A program made the translations under genes and the position numbers. A model generated the notes under the pieces. The model had not been told where the DNA came from, ran no database searches, and saw only the letters and a program-made list of their open reading frames with translations. Below, piece after piece: positions 1 through 7,003 of a stretch of 35,013 bases of DNA; the first letter of the stretch is position 1, and the number at the start of each line of letters is the position of its first letter. The stretch is from Puniceibacterium sp. (GTDB taxonomy: Bacteria > Pseudomonadota > Alphaproteobacteria > Rhodobacterales > Rhodobacteraceae). The stretch lies in the NCBI GenBank assembly GCA_024636635.1, contig JAGXGV010000127.1, positions 1-35,013 of the forward strand, read 5' to 3'.

Positions 1-118
1 GGGGCGCTGCCAATGGCGGCCCGGCCCCCTCGCCCCCCCCCGACTGACCCCATCTCAGGTCGTTGCCCGGCTCCCAACCGGCCATTTCTGGCGCGCGGGC
101 CCGGGAAGCGTGCTGATC

Positions 119-134
119 TATGACCGCGGTCATA
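119..134. promoter_or_regulatory. 16-bp perfect palindrome upstream of ychF
   Basis: The sequence TATGACCGCGGTCATA equals its own reverse complement over all 16 bases and sits about 110 bp upstream of the ychF start, in a region with no convincing gene. Perfect symmetry of this length suits a dimeric regulator's operator, but no second copy was seen and no regulator is named. The rest of positions 1-243 shows only GC-rich sequence with C-runs. Confidence 0.35.
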
Positions 135-243
135 AACCTGGCTCCGGCGCGGGCAAGTCGGGGCGGGTTGCACGGCCCGACCTTGCACCCCGCCCCTGCC
201 CGCTCTATGAGCGGCGCGTCACAGAGGTGAAAAGGAACGCATC

Positions 244-1341
244 ATGGGCTTCAAGATGGGAATCGTGGGTATGCCCAACGTGGGCAAGTCGACCCTTTTC
301 AACGCGCTGACAAAGACCGCCGCCGCACAGGCCGCGAATTTCCCGTTCTGCACGATCGAACCCAATGTGGGTGACGTGGCCGTGCCCGACGCCCGGCTGG
401 ACAGGCTGGCACAGATCGCAAAATCCAAGCAGGTCATCCCGACCCGCATGACCTTTGTGGACATCGCAGGTCTGGTCAAGGGCGCGTCCAAGGGCGAAGG
501 CTTGGGCAACCAGTTCCTGGCCAACATCCGCGAGGTGGACGCTATCGCCCATGTGCTGCGCTGTTTCGAGGATGGCGATGTGGTGCATGTGGATGGCCGC
601 GTCGATCCCGTGGCCGATGCCGACACGATCGAGACGGAACTGATGATTTCGGACATCGAAAGCATCGAGAAACGGCTGGTCAACATCACCCGCAAGGTGC
701 GCGGCGGCGACAAGGAGGCGATCCAGCAGGAGCGCCTGATGAAGGCCGCGCTGGCCGCGCTGGAACAGGGCCAGCCCGCCCGCACCGTGTCCGTCGACCC
801 CGAGGACGCCAAAGCGTGGCGGATGCTTCAGTTGCTGACCACCAAGCCGGTGCTGTATGTCTGCAACGTGTCCGAAGACGACGCCGCCACAGGCAATGCA
901 CATTCCGAAAACGTGGCAAAGATGGCCGCGGCGCAGGGCAATTCCCATGTGGTGATCTCGGCCCGCATCGAAGAGGAAATCAGCCAGCTTGATGCCGAAG
1001 AGGCCGGGATGTTCCTGTCCGAGATGGGGCTGGAAGAACCCGGACTCGACCGGCTGATCCGCGCGGGTTACCAGCTTTTGCATCTTGAGACCTATTTCAC
1101 CGTCGGCCCGAAAGAGGCGCGCGCCTGGACCATCCGTCACGGCACCTCGGCACCGCAGGCCGCCGGCGTGATCCACGGCGATTTCGAACGCGGTTTCATC
1201 CGCGCGGAAACCATCGCCTATGATGATTTTGTCTCCCTTGGCGGCGAACAGCCCGCCAAGGACGCGGGCAAGATGCGCGCCGAGGGCAAGGCCTATACGG
1301 TCAAGGACGGCGACGTCCTGCACTTCCTGTTCAACACCTGA
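244..1341 (+). CDS. ychF: Redox-regulated ATPase YchF (Obg-family HAS-NTPase)
   Basis: A 365-aa protein matching the usual YchF length (about 363). The P-loop GMPNVGKST lies at residues 9-17 and the G3-like DIAGLV at 73-78. The nucleotide-specificity motif is NVSE at 208-211 in place of NKxD, the family hallmark for ATP over GTP. The hydrophobic residue after the G3 glycine replaces the usual catalytic glutamine (HAS-type). The C-terminal third is the TGS domain, ending YTVKDGDVLHFLFNT. Family members bind ribosomes and affect oxidative-stress responses. The ATG is preceded by a good AAAAGGAA ribosome site. The next gene converges on it, so it is probably last in its transcript; its usual neighbour pth would lie left of the window. 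The call is essentially certain. Confidence 0.97.
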   Translation: MGFKMGIVGMPNVGKSTLFNALTKTAAAQAANFPFCTIEPNVGDVAVPDARLDRLAQIAKSKQVIPTRMTFVDIAGLVKGASKGEGLGNQFLANIREVDAIAHVLRCFEDGDVVHVDGRVDPVADADTIETELMISDIESIEKRLVNITRKVRGGDKEAIQQERLMKAALAALEQGQPARTVSVDPEDAKAWRMLQLLTTKPVLYVCNVSEDDAATGNAHSENVAKMAAAQGNSHVVISARIEEEISQLDAEEAGMFLSEMGLEEPGLDRLIRAGYQLLHLETYFTVGPKEARAWTIRHGTSAPQAAGVIHGDFERGFIRAETIAYDDFVSLGGEQPAKDAGKMRAEGKAYTVKDGDVLHFLFNT

Positions 1342-1443
1342 GACCTCTGTCGAACCGACACACCGACCCAAACGCCCCGTCCACTGTCAGGCAGGGCCGG
1401 GGCGCGCAGAGCCGGGGCGTGCCGGTCAGTTTTCCAAGCCCGG

Positions 1444-3060
1444 TCAGTCTTCGAAGCTGTCGACCGTGGGCCGCGATCCAAAGGTGATGTGTTCGATCTC
1501 TTCCTGCTTCAGCCCGAGGATGATCGATGGGATCATCAGGAAAACAAGGATGAAGATCGGCAGACCGATCACGGTGATCACCTCTTGCAATGCCGTGATG
1601 CCGGAATCGCCGGCCAGCACGATCAGCATGGCCGCGACCAGCCCTTCGGAAACACCCCAGAACACGCGCTGACCCACCGGGCCTGGCTTTGCCTCGCCGG
1701 TGCAGAGCATGTCGATCACCAGCGATGCGGAATCCGAAGAGGTGGCGAAGAAGATCGCCACGATGATCACGGCGAACCCCTGGATGAACTGCACGAAGGG
1801 AAAGTTCTCGAAGAAGGCGAACATGGCCAGCGGCACCGATTCGCCCACTGCGGCGCTAAGCTGGCCTGCGGCATCGCCGATGGCGGCGCGCGCTTCGGGA
1901 CCGATTCCGTCGATTTCCATTGCCTGCCAGCCGAAGATCGAAAACCAGATCAGCGTGAACAGCGACGGTGCCAGAAGCACGCCCATCACAAATTCCCGGA
2001 TGGTGCGACCTTTTGAGATACGTGCGACGAACAGCCCGATGAAGGGTGACCAGGTCACGGTCCAGGCCCAGTAGAACACCGTCCAGGACCCTTGCCAGCC
2101 CCAGCCTTCGCCTGCGGGGTCCAGGTTGGACAACATGTCGTTCCAGAACGCCAGCCGCGGCAGGTTCGAAAAGTAAAGGCCGACGGTCTCGATGATCCCG
2201 CGCAGCAGGAACAACGTCGATCCGGTGATCAGCACAAAGAACATCAGGGCGATGGCCATGCCGATGTTGAGGTTCGACAAAAACTTGACCCCCTTGTCCA
2301 GCCCCGCGACGATGGATGTCACCGCGACGCCGGTCAGCACCGCAAGGATCAGCACCGTCGTGGTTACGCCATCCTCCCATCCGAACAGCGCCGAAAGACC
2401 GGCAGCGATCTGGGACGAGCCAAGTCCAAGCGAGACCGCGACACCGAACAGCGTGCCGAGCACGGCGAAGATGTCGATGGTCTTGCCCACCGGGCCGTAG
2501 ATCCCGTCACGCAGTAGCGGATAAAAGACCGAACTGACGCGGATCGGCAGGCGGTAGCGGTAGATGAAATAGGCGAATGCCAGCCCCGGCAGGGTAAAGA
2601 TGGTCCAGGTGTGCAGGCCGAGGTGATAGATCGAGATGGATATGGCATCCTCTGCCGCCTCGCGGCTATACGCCTCGATTCCGGGCAGCGGCGGGTTGGA
2701 GAAGTGCGTGATAGGCTCGGCCACGCCCCAGAACATCAGCACTGTGCCGATGCCGCCGGCAAACAGCATGGTGAACCACGACAGGTTGTCGAACTCGGGC
2801 CGCGCATCACGACCGCCCAGCCGGATATGACCGAACCGCGATACGGCGACCCAGATCAGGAAACCCAGCCAGACATTCACCCCCAGGATGAAGAACCAGC
2901 CCAGATTGCTCACGATCCAGACGCGTCCGGCAGCAAAAAGTTCGCCGATCGGTCCGGGAATGATGACAAGTGCCAGAACGAAGACCACCATGATGGCGGA
3001 CGAGACAAAGAAAATCGTTGGATCGGTTCGTAAACCCAGGCGACGCGCCAGTTGGTCCAT
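1444..3060 (-). CDS. BCCT-family transporter (betaine/carnitine/choline type, substrate uncertain)
   Basis: A 538-aa polytopic membrane protein with about 12 hydrophobic segments. The BCCT signature is visible as WTVFYWAWTVTWSPF near residues 326-340, and the TM3 glycine stretch as FAGGIGTVLMFWG near 100-112. BCCT proteins import quaternary ammonium or sulfonium solutes with Na+ or H+. Both substrate-region motifs depart from the BetP pattern: the tryptophan pair is W-A-W-T instead of W-x-W-W, and the glycine stretch is G-I-G-T-V rather than GxGxG. This argues against a simple betaine assignment. The start at MDQLARR is chosen because AGGAG lies 8-9 nt upstream; a longer in-frame start at 3090 lacks this. 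There is no long C-terminal osmosensing tail. The gene stands alone, and adjacent genes give no clue to the substrate. Confidence 0.9.
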   Translation of the reverse strand: MDQLARRLGLRTDPTIFFVSSAIMVVFVLALVIIPGPIGELFAAGRVWIVSNLGWFFILGVNVWLGFLIWVAVSRFGHIRLGGRDARPEFDNLSWFTMLFAGGIGTVLMFWGVAEPITHFSNPPLPGIEAYSREAAEDAISISIYHLGLHTWTIFTLPGLAFAYFIYRYRLPIRVSSVFYPLLRDGIYGPVGKTIDIFAVLGTLFGVAVSLGLGSSQIAAGLSALFGWEDGVTTTVLILAVLTGVAVTSIVAGLDKGVKFLSNLNIGMAIALMFFVLITGSTLFLLRGIIETVGLYFSNLPRLAFWNDMLSNLDPAGEGWGWQGSWTVFYWAWTVTWSPFIGLFVARISKGRTIREFVMGVLLAPSLFTLIWFSIFGWQAMEIDGIGPEARAAIGDAAGQLSAAVGESVPLAMFAFFENFPFVQFIQGFAVIIVAIFFATSSDSASLVIDMLCTGEAKPGPVGQRVFWGVSEGLVAAMLIVLAGDSGITALQEVITVIGLPIFILVFLMIPSIILGLKQEEIEHITFGSRPTVDSFED

Positions 3061-3177
3061 GTTGGCTCTCCTGTTGGGGCAGGGTCGCACGTCAAGATCG
3101 ACCGGTGGCTTGGGTGAAGACGCCCTGCGTTGAACGGCTCAACCCATGCGCGAAAGATGTGGTTCCAAAAATATTTA

Positions 3178-3273
3178 GGCGACGGCCGGAGCACCATCGC
3201 GGCGACGGCCGGAACACCACCGCGGCGGTGGGCGTTCCGGCGCCGTGTCAGGCGGATGCCGTGTCAGGCGGAT
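3178..3273. repeat. Two short tandem duplications upstream of the BCCT gene
   Basis: Two 23-bp units (3178-3200 and 3201-3223) agree at 21 of 23 positions. A few bases further on, a 16-bp unit GCCGTGTCAGGCGGAT is repeated exactly (3242-3257 and 3258-3273). They occupy the gap between the BCCT start and the hemP stop. No gene is supported in 3061-3318. Confidence 0.8.
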
Positions 3274-3318
3274 TGGGGCGATTGCGAATGAAACCTGGCC
3301 TGCGGTGTGCAGGTCACG

Positions 3319-3492
3319 TCATTTTGTCAGGATGAGCTTGCCCGCGCGTGTGATGCGCAAGGTGTACGTCTGACCGTCGAGGACGATTTCAGCCTTTTGA
3401 CCATCGGGAATCAGGGCATGGGCATCGTAGGTCAGGATGTCCTCTGAACTGCGGGACTGAACGGGTGCGGGGACGCGCTGCATGAGGCTCAT
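3319..3492 (-). CDS. hemP: Hemin uptake protein HemP
   Basis: A 57-aa protein ending in the family hallmark GQTYTLRITRAGKLILTK, essentially the whole conserved core of HemP. HemP-family proteins are small, accompany haem-uptake loci and are linked to iron-responsive expression; in some bacteria the homologue acts as a positive regulator of the haem receptor gene. The first ATG (3490-3492) has GGAG about 8 nt upstream; a second in-frame ATG 9 nt later is possible. The start overlaps the stop of the preceding 65-aa gene as ATGA, implying translational coupling. The position at the end of the hmu locus, with an iron-type operator upstream of the pair, agrees with the call. Confidence 0.93.
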   Translation of the reverse strand: MSLMQRVPAPVQSRSSEDILTYDAHALIPDGQKAEIVLDGQTYTLRITRAGKLILTK

Positions 3493-3686
3493 CCTTTTGC
3501 TCCGGTCCGGGATTCGGCGGCGCGGTGCAGGTCGATGACCTGTTCGAGCGCAAAGCCTTCGATCAACGGGAATTCTGCGCCACTGTGCAGGCTACCGTGC
3601 AGGATGTCCTGCCAGCAGCCGGGCCGGTCCCGGACGTCTGACCGGGGGTCGATGAGATGTGAGGATGTCTTCAAGGGTCTCTCCAT
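3489..3686 (-). CDS. Small conserved-looking protein of unknown function, coupled to hemP
   Basis: A 65-aa soluble protein without signal peptide or membrane segment. The second half (GCWQDILHGSLHSGAEFPLIEGFALEQVIDLHRAAESR) looks like a compact alpha-beta fold, but I recognise no family. Its TGA overlaps the hemP ATG by four bases (ATGA), so it is probably real and cotranslated with HemP. The start is uncertain: the ATG at 3686 has a poor ribosome site, while a TTG four codons later is preceded by GGAG at 6 nt. An in-frame extension to 3767 is possible but lacks support. A putative iron-responsive promoter lies about 130 bp upstream. The role is presumably in haem uptake or its control, by context only. 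Confidence 0.6.
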   Translation of the reverse strand: MERPLKTSSHLIDPRSDVRDRPGCWQDILHGSLHSGAEFPLIEGFALEQVIDLHRAAESRTGAKG

Positions 3687-3817
3687 GGGTCTGACATCCG
3701 GGCTGCCCGCTGTGGTGGCTGGGACGGGCGCCGGGTCCGGCGCCTTTGATGACGGAAGTGTCGGCACGACGCGCCGACCTTGGGATTGTTATGCCACTAT
3801 CCGTTTCCGACAAAATT

Positions 3818-3833
3818 AGTCAAGTTAATTTCG
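3818..3833 (-). promoter_or_regulatory. Putative iron-responsive operator/promoter of the orf65-hemP pair
   Basis: The plus strand reads AGTCAAGTTAATTTCG, identical to the reverse complement of 8136-8151 upstream of the haem receptor. Seen in the direction of hemP transcription it is CGAAATTAACTTGACT, ending in a -35-like TTGACT, with GATAGT 16 nt downstream as a possible -10. It lies in AT-richer DNA between the haem monooxygenase and the hemP pair, so that pair can have its own promoter. Sharing between two haem-uptake transcripts suggests an iron or haem regulator (Irr, RirA or an Iron-Rhodo-box factor); which one is not decided. Confidence 0.65.
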
Positions 3834-3872
3834 CCTGAGATCCCTTTCCGCCGGGGATCAGGCGTGCAGCGG

Positions 3873-4199
3873 TCAGGCATCCTCCGTCGCGTCAATCTTC
3901 TGGATCGAGCTGAACCCCTCGAACCGGGGCGTGCCGGTGTGCAGCTTGCCGGTGCCGCCCGCACGGGCGTGAGAGGCGCGGAAGGCCGCGCTGGTCGTCC
4001 AGGCGCGGAAATCCTCTTCGGATTGCCAGACGGTGTGCGAGGCATAAAGCCGCGCGCCATCTTCTTGCGGACCCTTCAGCATGTGGAACGACACGAAACC
4101 CGCCATCTCGTGCAGGTGGCTTTCGCGGTTGAGCCAGAGATCTTCGAAGGCGTCGGCGTTTTCCAGAGGTACGGTAAAGCGGTTCATGGCGAGAAACAT
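3873..4199 (-). CDS. IsdG/HmoA-type haem-degrading monooxygenase (ABM domain)
   Basis: A 108-aa single-domain protein of the antibiotic-biosynthesis-monooxygenase fold, the size of IsdG/IsdI/HmoA enzymes. These cleave haem in the cytoplasm, releasing iron and an open tetrapyrrole. The catalytic residues of the family are visible at nearly canonical positions: Asn6 (MNRF), Trp67 (DFRAWTTS) and His77 (AFRASHAR), against Asn7/Trp67/His77 in IsdG. The first ATG is preceded by AAAGGA at 7 nt; a second Met four codons on is a weaker choice. It lies directly downstream of hmuV on the same strand, about 80 bp away, so imported haem would meet both this enzyme and HmuS. The function is well supported by motif and context. 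Confidence 0.9.
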   Translation of the reverse strand: MFLAMNRFTVPLENADAFEDLWLNRESHLHEMAGFVSFHMLKGPQEDGARLYASHTVWQSEEDFRAWTTSAAFRASHARAGGTGKLHTGTPRFEGFSSIQKIDATEDA

Positions 4200-4219
4200 T
4201 GGTTTGTCCTTTAAGGTGC

Positions 4220-4301
4220 TTGCCGCGTGCGGCTGGGTGAGTCGGGAAACGCGGGCGGCAGGGTTCGTTGGCGGCTGGGTCAGGCGGTTGCCGCGTGCGG
4301 C
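4220..4301. repeat. Two copies of TTGCCGCGTGCGGC flanking the hmuV stop
   Basis: The 14-mer TTGCCGCGTGCGGC occurs at 4220-4233 and again at 4288-4301. Each copy contains the inverted pair GCCGC/GCGGC with a two-base loop. The second copy overlaps the last codons of hmuV; the first is in the hmuV-monooxygenase spacer. It may be a local duplication or a weak processing or attenuation hairpin within the operon. Confidence 0.45.
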
Positions 4302-5062
4302 AGGATGAACGGAACGTCAGCGGTCGGCAGGGCCGAAACGCGCAATGTGCAGCCATATGCCCGTGACAGCATGGCATCGGTCAGCACCTCGCGCGGGGTG
4401 CCGGTTGCGATGCACTGTCCGTCGGCAAGCACCGCGATACGGTCGGCAAAAAGCGCTGACAGGTTGAGGTCGTGCATCACCGCTATAACACCGCCGCCCG
4501 CATCGGCAAAGTCCCGGGCGATCTGCATCACCTGCAACTGGTGCGCGATGTCGAGGCTGGCCACCGGTTCGTCAAGCAGGAGCCAGCGTGGCTGTCCGTG
4601 CGCGACCGGGGCCCAGACCTGCGCAAGGACCCGGGCCAGCATGACGCGCTGCGCCTCTCCGCCCGAAAGATCCTGAAACGGGCGGTCGGCGTAACCGTCA
4701 AGGCCCACGCGGCGCAGTGCGTGCAGCGCCACACCGGGCCTGTCGCCGGCGGTGCCCGATTGCAGGCCCATCCGCACGATCTCGATCACGCTGAAGGGAA
4801 AGGCCAGTTGCGATGTCTGCGGCAGCACGGCGCGCTGCGCGGCCAGCGCCCAGGGCTTCTGACCGATCACGTCGCGGCCGTTCAGCATGACGCGGCCCTC
4901 GTGCGGCACCGTGCCGGTGATGGCGCCCAGCAAGGTGGATTTGCCCGATCCGTTCGGCCCGACGATGGCCATGACCTCGCCCGCGCGGGCATGCAGGGTG
5001 ACGCCGCGCAACGCATCGCGATGGCCATAACGGACGCGGATGCCGGTGGCGTGCAGGCTCAT
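4280..5062 (-). CDS. hmuV: Haem ABC transporter ATP-binding protein HmuV
   Basis: A 260-aa ABC ATPase that energises haem import through HmuU. Walker A is GPNGSGKST at residues 35-43, the signature LSGGE at 132-136, Walker B LLLDEP at 161-166 and the H-loop histidine His197 in VMHDLN. Length and sequence fit the FecE/BtuD/HmuV importer group. The start MSLHATG is chosen because its ATG overlaps the hmuU stop as ATGA; a 12-codon extension reading into hmuU is rejected. It is followed by the haem monooxygenase. Confidence 0.95.
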   Translation of the reverse strand: MSLHATGIRVRYGHRDALRGVTLHARAGEVMAIVGPNGSGKSTLLGAITGTVPHEGRVMLNGRDVIGQKPWALAAQRAVLPQTSQLAFPFSVIEIVRMGLQSGTAGDRPGVALHALRRVGLDGYADRPFQDLSGGEAQRVMLARVLAQVWAPVAHGQPRWLLLDEPVASLDIAHQLQVMQIARDFADAGGGVIAVMHDLNLSALFADRIAVLADGQCIATGTPREVLTDAMLSRAYGCTLRVSALPTADVPFILPHAATA

Positions 5063-6126
5063 GTGTCGACCAGCCCGCGGCGGCGCAGCAGGATCCACAG
5101 AAACACCGGCGCGCCCAGAACGGCGGTGACGATGCCGATGGGCAGTTCGGCGGGCGCGATGACCACCCGCGCGATCACATCCGCGAGGATGAGCAGGCTT
5201 GCCCCCAGAAGCGCGGAATTGAGCAGCAGCGCCCGGTGATCGGGACCGGAGGCCAGGCGCAGCAGGTGCGGCACCACGATGCCGATGAAACCGATGCCGC
5301 CCGAGACCGCAACCGCCGCCCCCGTGGCGCCGGCCACGGCAAGGATGGCGATGTTCTTCATCCGCTGGACGTCGATGCCGATGTGGGCGGCGGTCGCTTC
5401 GCCCAGGGCCAGGCCGTTCAGGCCGCGCCCCAGCATCAGCGCCGCGCCCAGCGACAGGGCAATCAGCGGCCCGGCTGCCAGCACCTTGGCCCAGCTTGCG
5501 CCGGCCAGCGACCCGAGACCCCAGAAGGTCAGGTCACGCAACTGCGTGTCGTCGGCGATGTAGACCAGGATGCCCGACAGCGCACCGGCCAGTGCGCCCA
5601 GCGCGATGCCCGCCAGCAGCATGGTCGCCACCGAAGTGCGCCCGCCCCGGGTAGAGACGCGATAGAGCAGGATCGTCGATCCCCAACCGCCGAGGAACGC
5701 CGCCACCGGCACAAGCTGATTGCCGACGGTGCCCACGGCCCAGGCCGGCAGTAGTGCACCCAGCACGATGGCGAGGATCGCGCCCAGCCCCGCGCCGGCC
5801 CCGACACCCACGATGCCCGGATCGGCCAGCGGGTTGCGGAACAGCCCCTGCATAGCCGCGCCCGACACCGCCAGCGCCGCGCCGACCAGTGCGCCAAGGG
5901 CAAGCCGTGGCAGGCGGATGTCCAGAAGCACCACACGTTCCATGCGGCCAAGCGTCTCGCCCGTGGCAAGCTTGCCCAGCAGCGTGGTCAGAGTGATGTC
6001 GGTGGCACCGACCTGAAGACTGGCGAGGGAGCAGACCGCCAGCAGGCCAACCAGCGCCCAGTGCAGCGTCCGGGCGCGCGACAGCCGGTCGCGCGGGGGC
6101 GCCTGAAGTTCGCTGATCATGGCCAC
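5059..6126 (-). CDS. hmuU: Haem ABC transporter permease HmuU (FecCD family)
   Basis: A 355-aa polytopic inner-membrane protein with roughly ten hydrophobic helices. It shows the FecCD/BtuC hallmarks: R-L-P-R near residue 74, GAALAVSGAAMQGLFRNPLAD near 83-103, and GGIGFIGIVVPHLLRL near 277-292, the coupling region that contacts HmuV. It forms the channel for haem delivered by HmuT. The likely start is GTG at 6124-6126, with GGAG 8 nt upstream; the ATG two codons later is too far from that site. It begins 4 nt after the hmuT stop and overlaps hmuV by 4 nt, so it is tightly cotranslated. Confidence 0.94.
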   Translation of the reverse strand: MAMISELQAPPRDRLSRARTLHWALVGLLAVCSLASLQVGATDITLTTLLGKLATGETLGRMERVVLLDIRLPRLALGALVGAALAVSGAAMQGLFRNPLADPGIVGVGAGAGLGAILAIVLGALLPAWAVGTVGNQLVPVAAFLGGWGSTILLYRVSTRGGRTSVATMLLAGIALGALAGALSGILVYIADDTQLRDLTFWGLGSLAGASWAKVLAAGPLIALSLGAALMLGRGLNGLALGEATAAHIGIDVQRMKNIAILAVAGATGAAVAVSGGIGFIGIVVPHLLRLASGPDHRALLLNSALLGASLLILADVIARVVIAPAELPIGIVTAVLGAPVFLWILLRRRGLVDT

Positions 6127-6130
6127 GGCT

Positions 6131-7003
6131 TCAGCTCCTTTCGCCGTAAAGCGCGTGGTTCAGGCGGGTGACAGCCTGTGCTGTACGCGGACCGAAACCC
6201 AGCATCAGCAGGCCGTCCATGCGCACAAGCGCCTGGCTGTCGGCGGCGGGTGTAAGCTGCATCGCGGGCATGGCGAACAGGTCATCGACGGTGGCGGCAT
6301 GATCGCCGCTGCGATCCATCATCAGGATCAGGTCCGGGGCGGCCAGGCCCAGCGATTCGTCGCTGAGTTGACGGTAGCCGGTGAAATCGGTCACGGCATT
6401 CACGCCCCCCGCCAGGCGTATGATCGCATCCGCCGCCGTTCCGGTGCCGCTTGCGGTGATCTTGCCACCTTGGGTGGAGAGCACAAAAAGCACCCGCTTG
6501 CGCGCGCCCGTCCAGGATTCGGCAAGGGTCGCGGCGGTCCTGAGATCGGCGCCCACGGTATCGGCAAGCTTTGCGGCGCGGTCCGGTACCCCCAGTGCCG
6601 CGCCGACGATCGTGATCTTGTTCATGATGCCGCTGGCGTCGTAGGCGTCGGGCACCTCCACAAAATCCACATCTGCGGCGCGGATCACCTCGACCGCCTC
6701 GACCGGGCCTGCGCCCTCTTCGGACAGGATAAGCGCGGGGCCGACGGACAGCACGCCTTCGGGTGACAGCGCGCGCATGTAGCCAACGTCGGGCAGGTCG
6801 GCCACTGCTGGCGGATAGGTCGAGGTCGAATCGCGTGCCTTCAGGCGGTGCCCCTGCCCCAGCGCCATGACGATTTCGGTCACCGAGCCGCCGATGGACA
6901 GGACGTCGGCCTGTTCGGTCTGTTGCGCGCCGGCGCTGCCTGCGGCCATGCCGAGCGCGACGAGGGTTGCAAGAACCGGCCGGATGCTGCGCAGGCGGGT
7001 CAT
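6131..7003 (-). CDS. hmuT: Periplasmic haem-binding protein HmuT
   Basis: A 290-aa periplasmic binding protein of the PF01497 (BtuF/FecB-like) fold. It has a signal peptide at residues 1-26 (LATLVALGMAAGSAGA, then QQTEQ). Typical HmuT sequence follows: DVLSIGGSVTEIVMALG, then STSTYPP with the tyrosine expected to ligate haem, then LPDVGYMRALSPEGVLSV. It receives haem from the outer-membrane receptor and hands it to HmuUV. The start is set by the ATGA overlap with the hmuS stop; the reading frame continues upstream for about 200 codons, but that part is a shadow of hmuS. The call is firm; the ligand residue is inferred from family alignment by eye. Confidence 0.94.
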   Translation of the reverse strand: MTRLRSIRPVLATLVALGMAAGSAGAQQTEQADVLSIGGSVTEIVMALGQGHRLKARDSTSTYPPAVADLPDVGYMRALSPEGVLSVGPALILSEEGAGPVEAVEVIRAADVDFVEVPDAYDASGIMNKITIVGAALGVPDRAAKLADTVGADLRTAATLAESWTGARKRVLFVLSTQGGKITASGTGTAADAIIRLAGGVNAVTDFTGYRQLSDESLGLAAPDLILMMDRSGDHAATVDDLFAMPAMQLTPAADSQALVRMDGLLMLGFGPRTAQAVTRLNHALYGERS

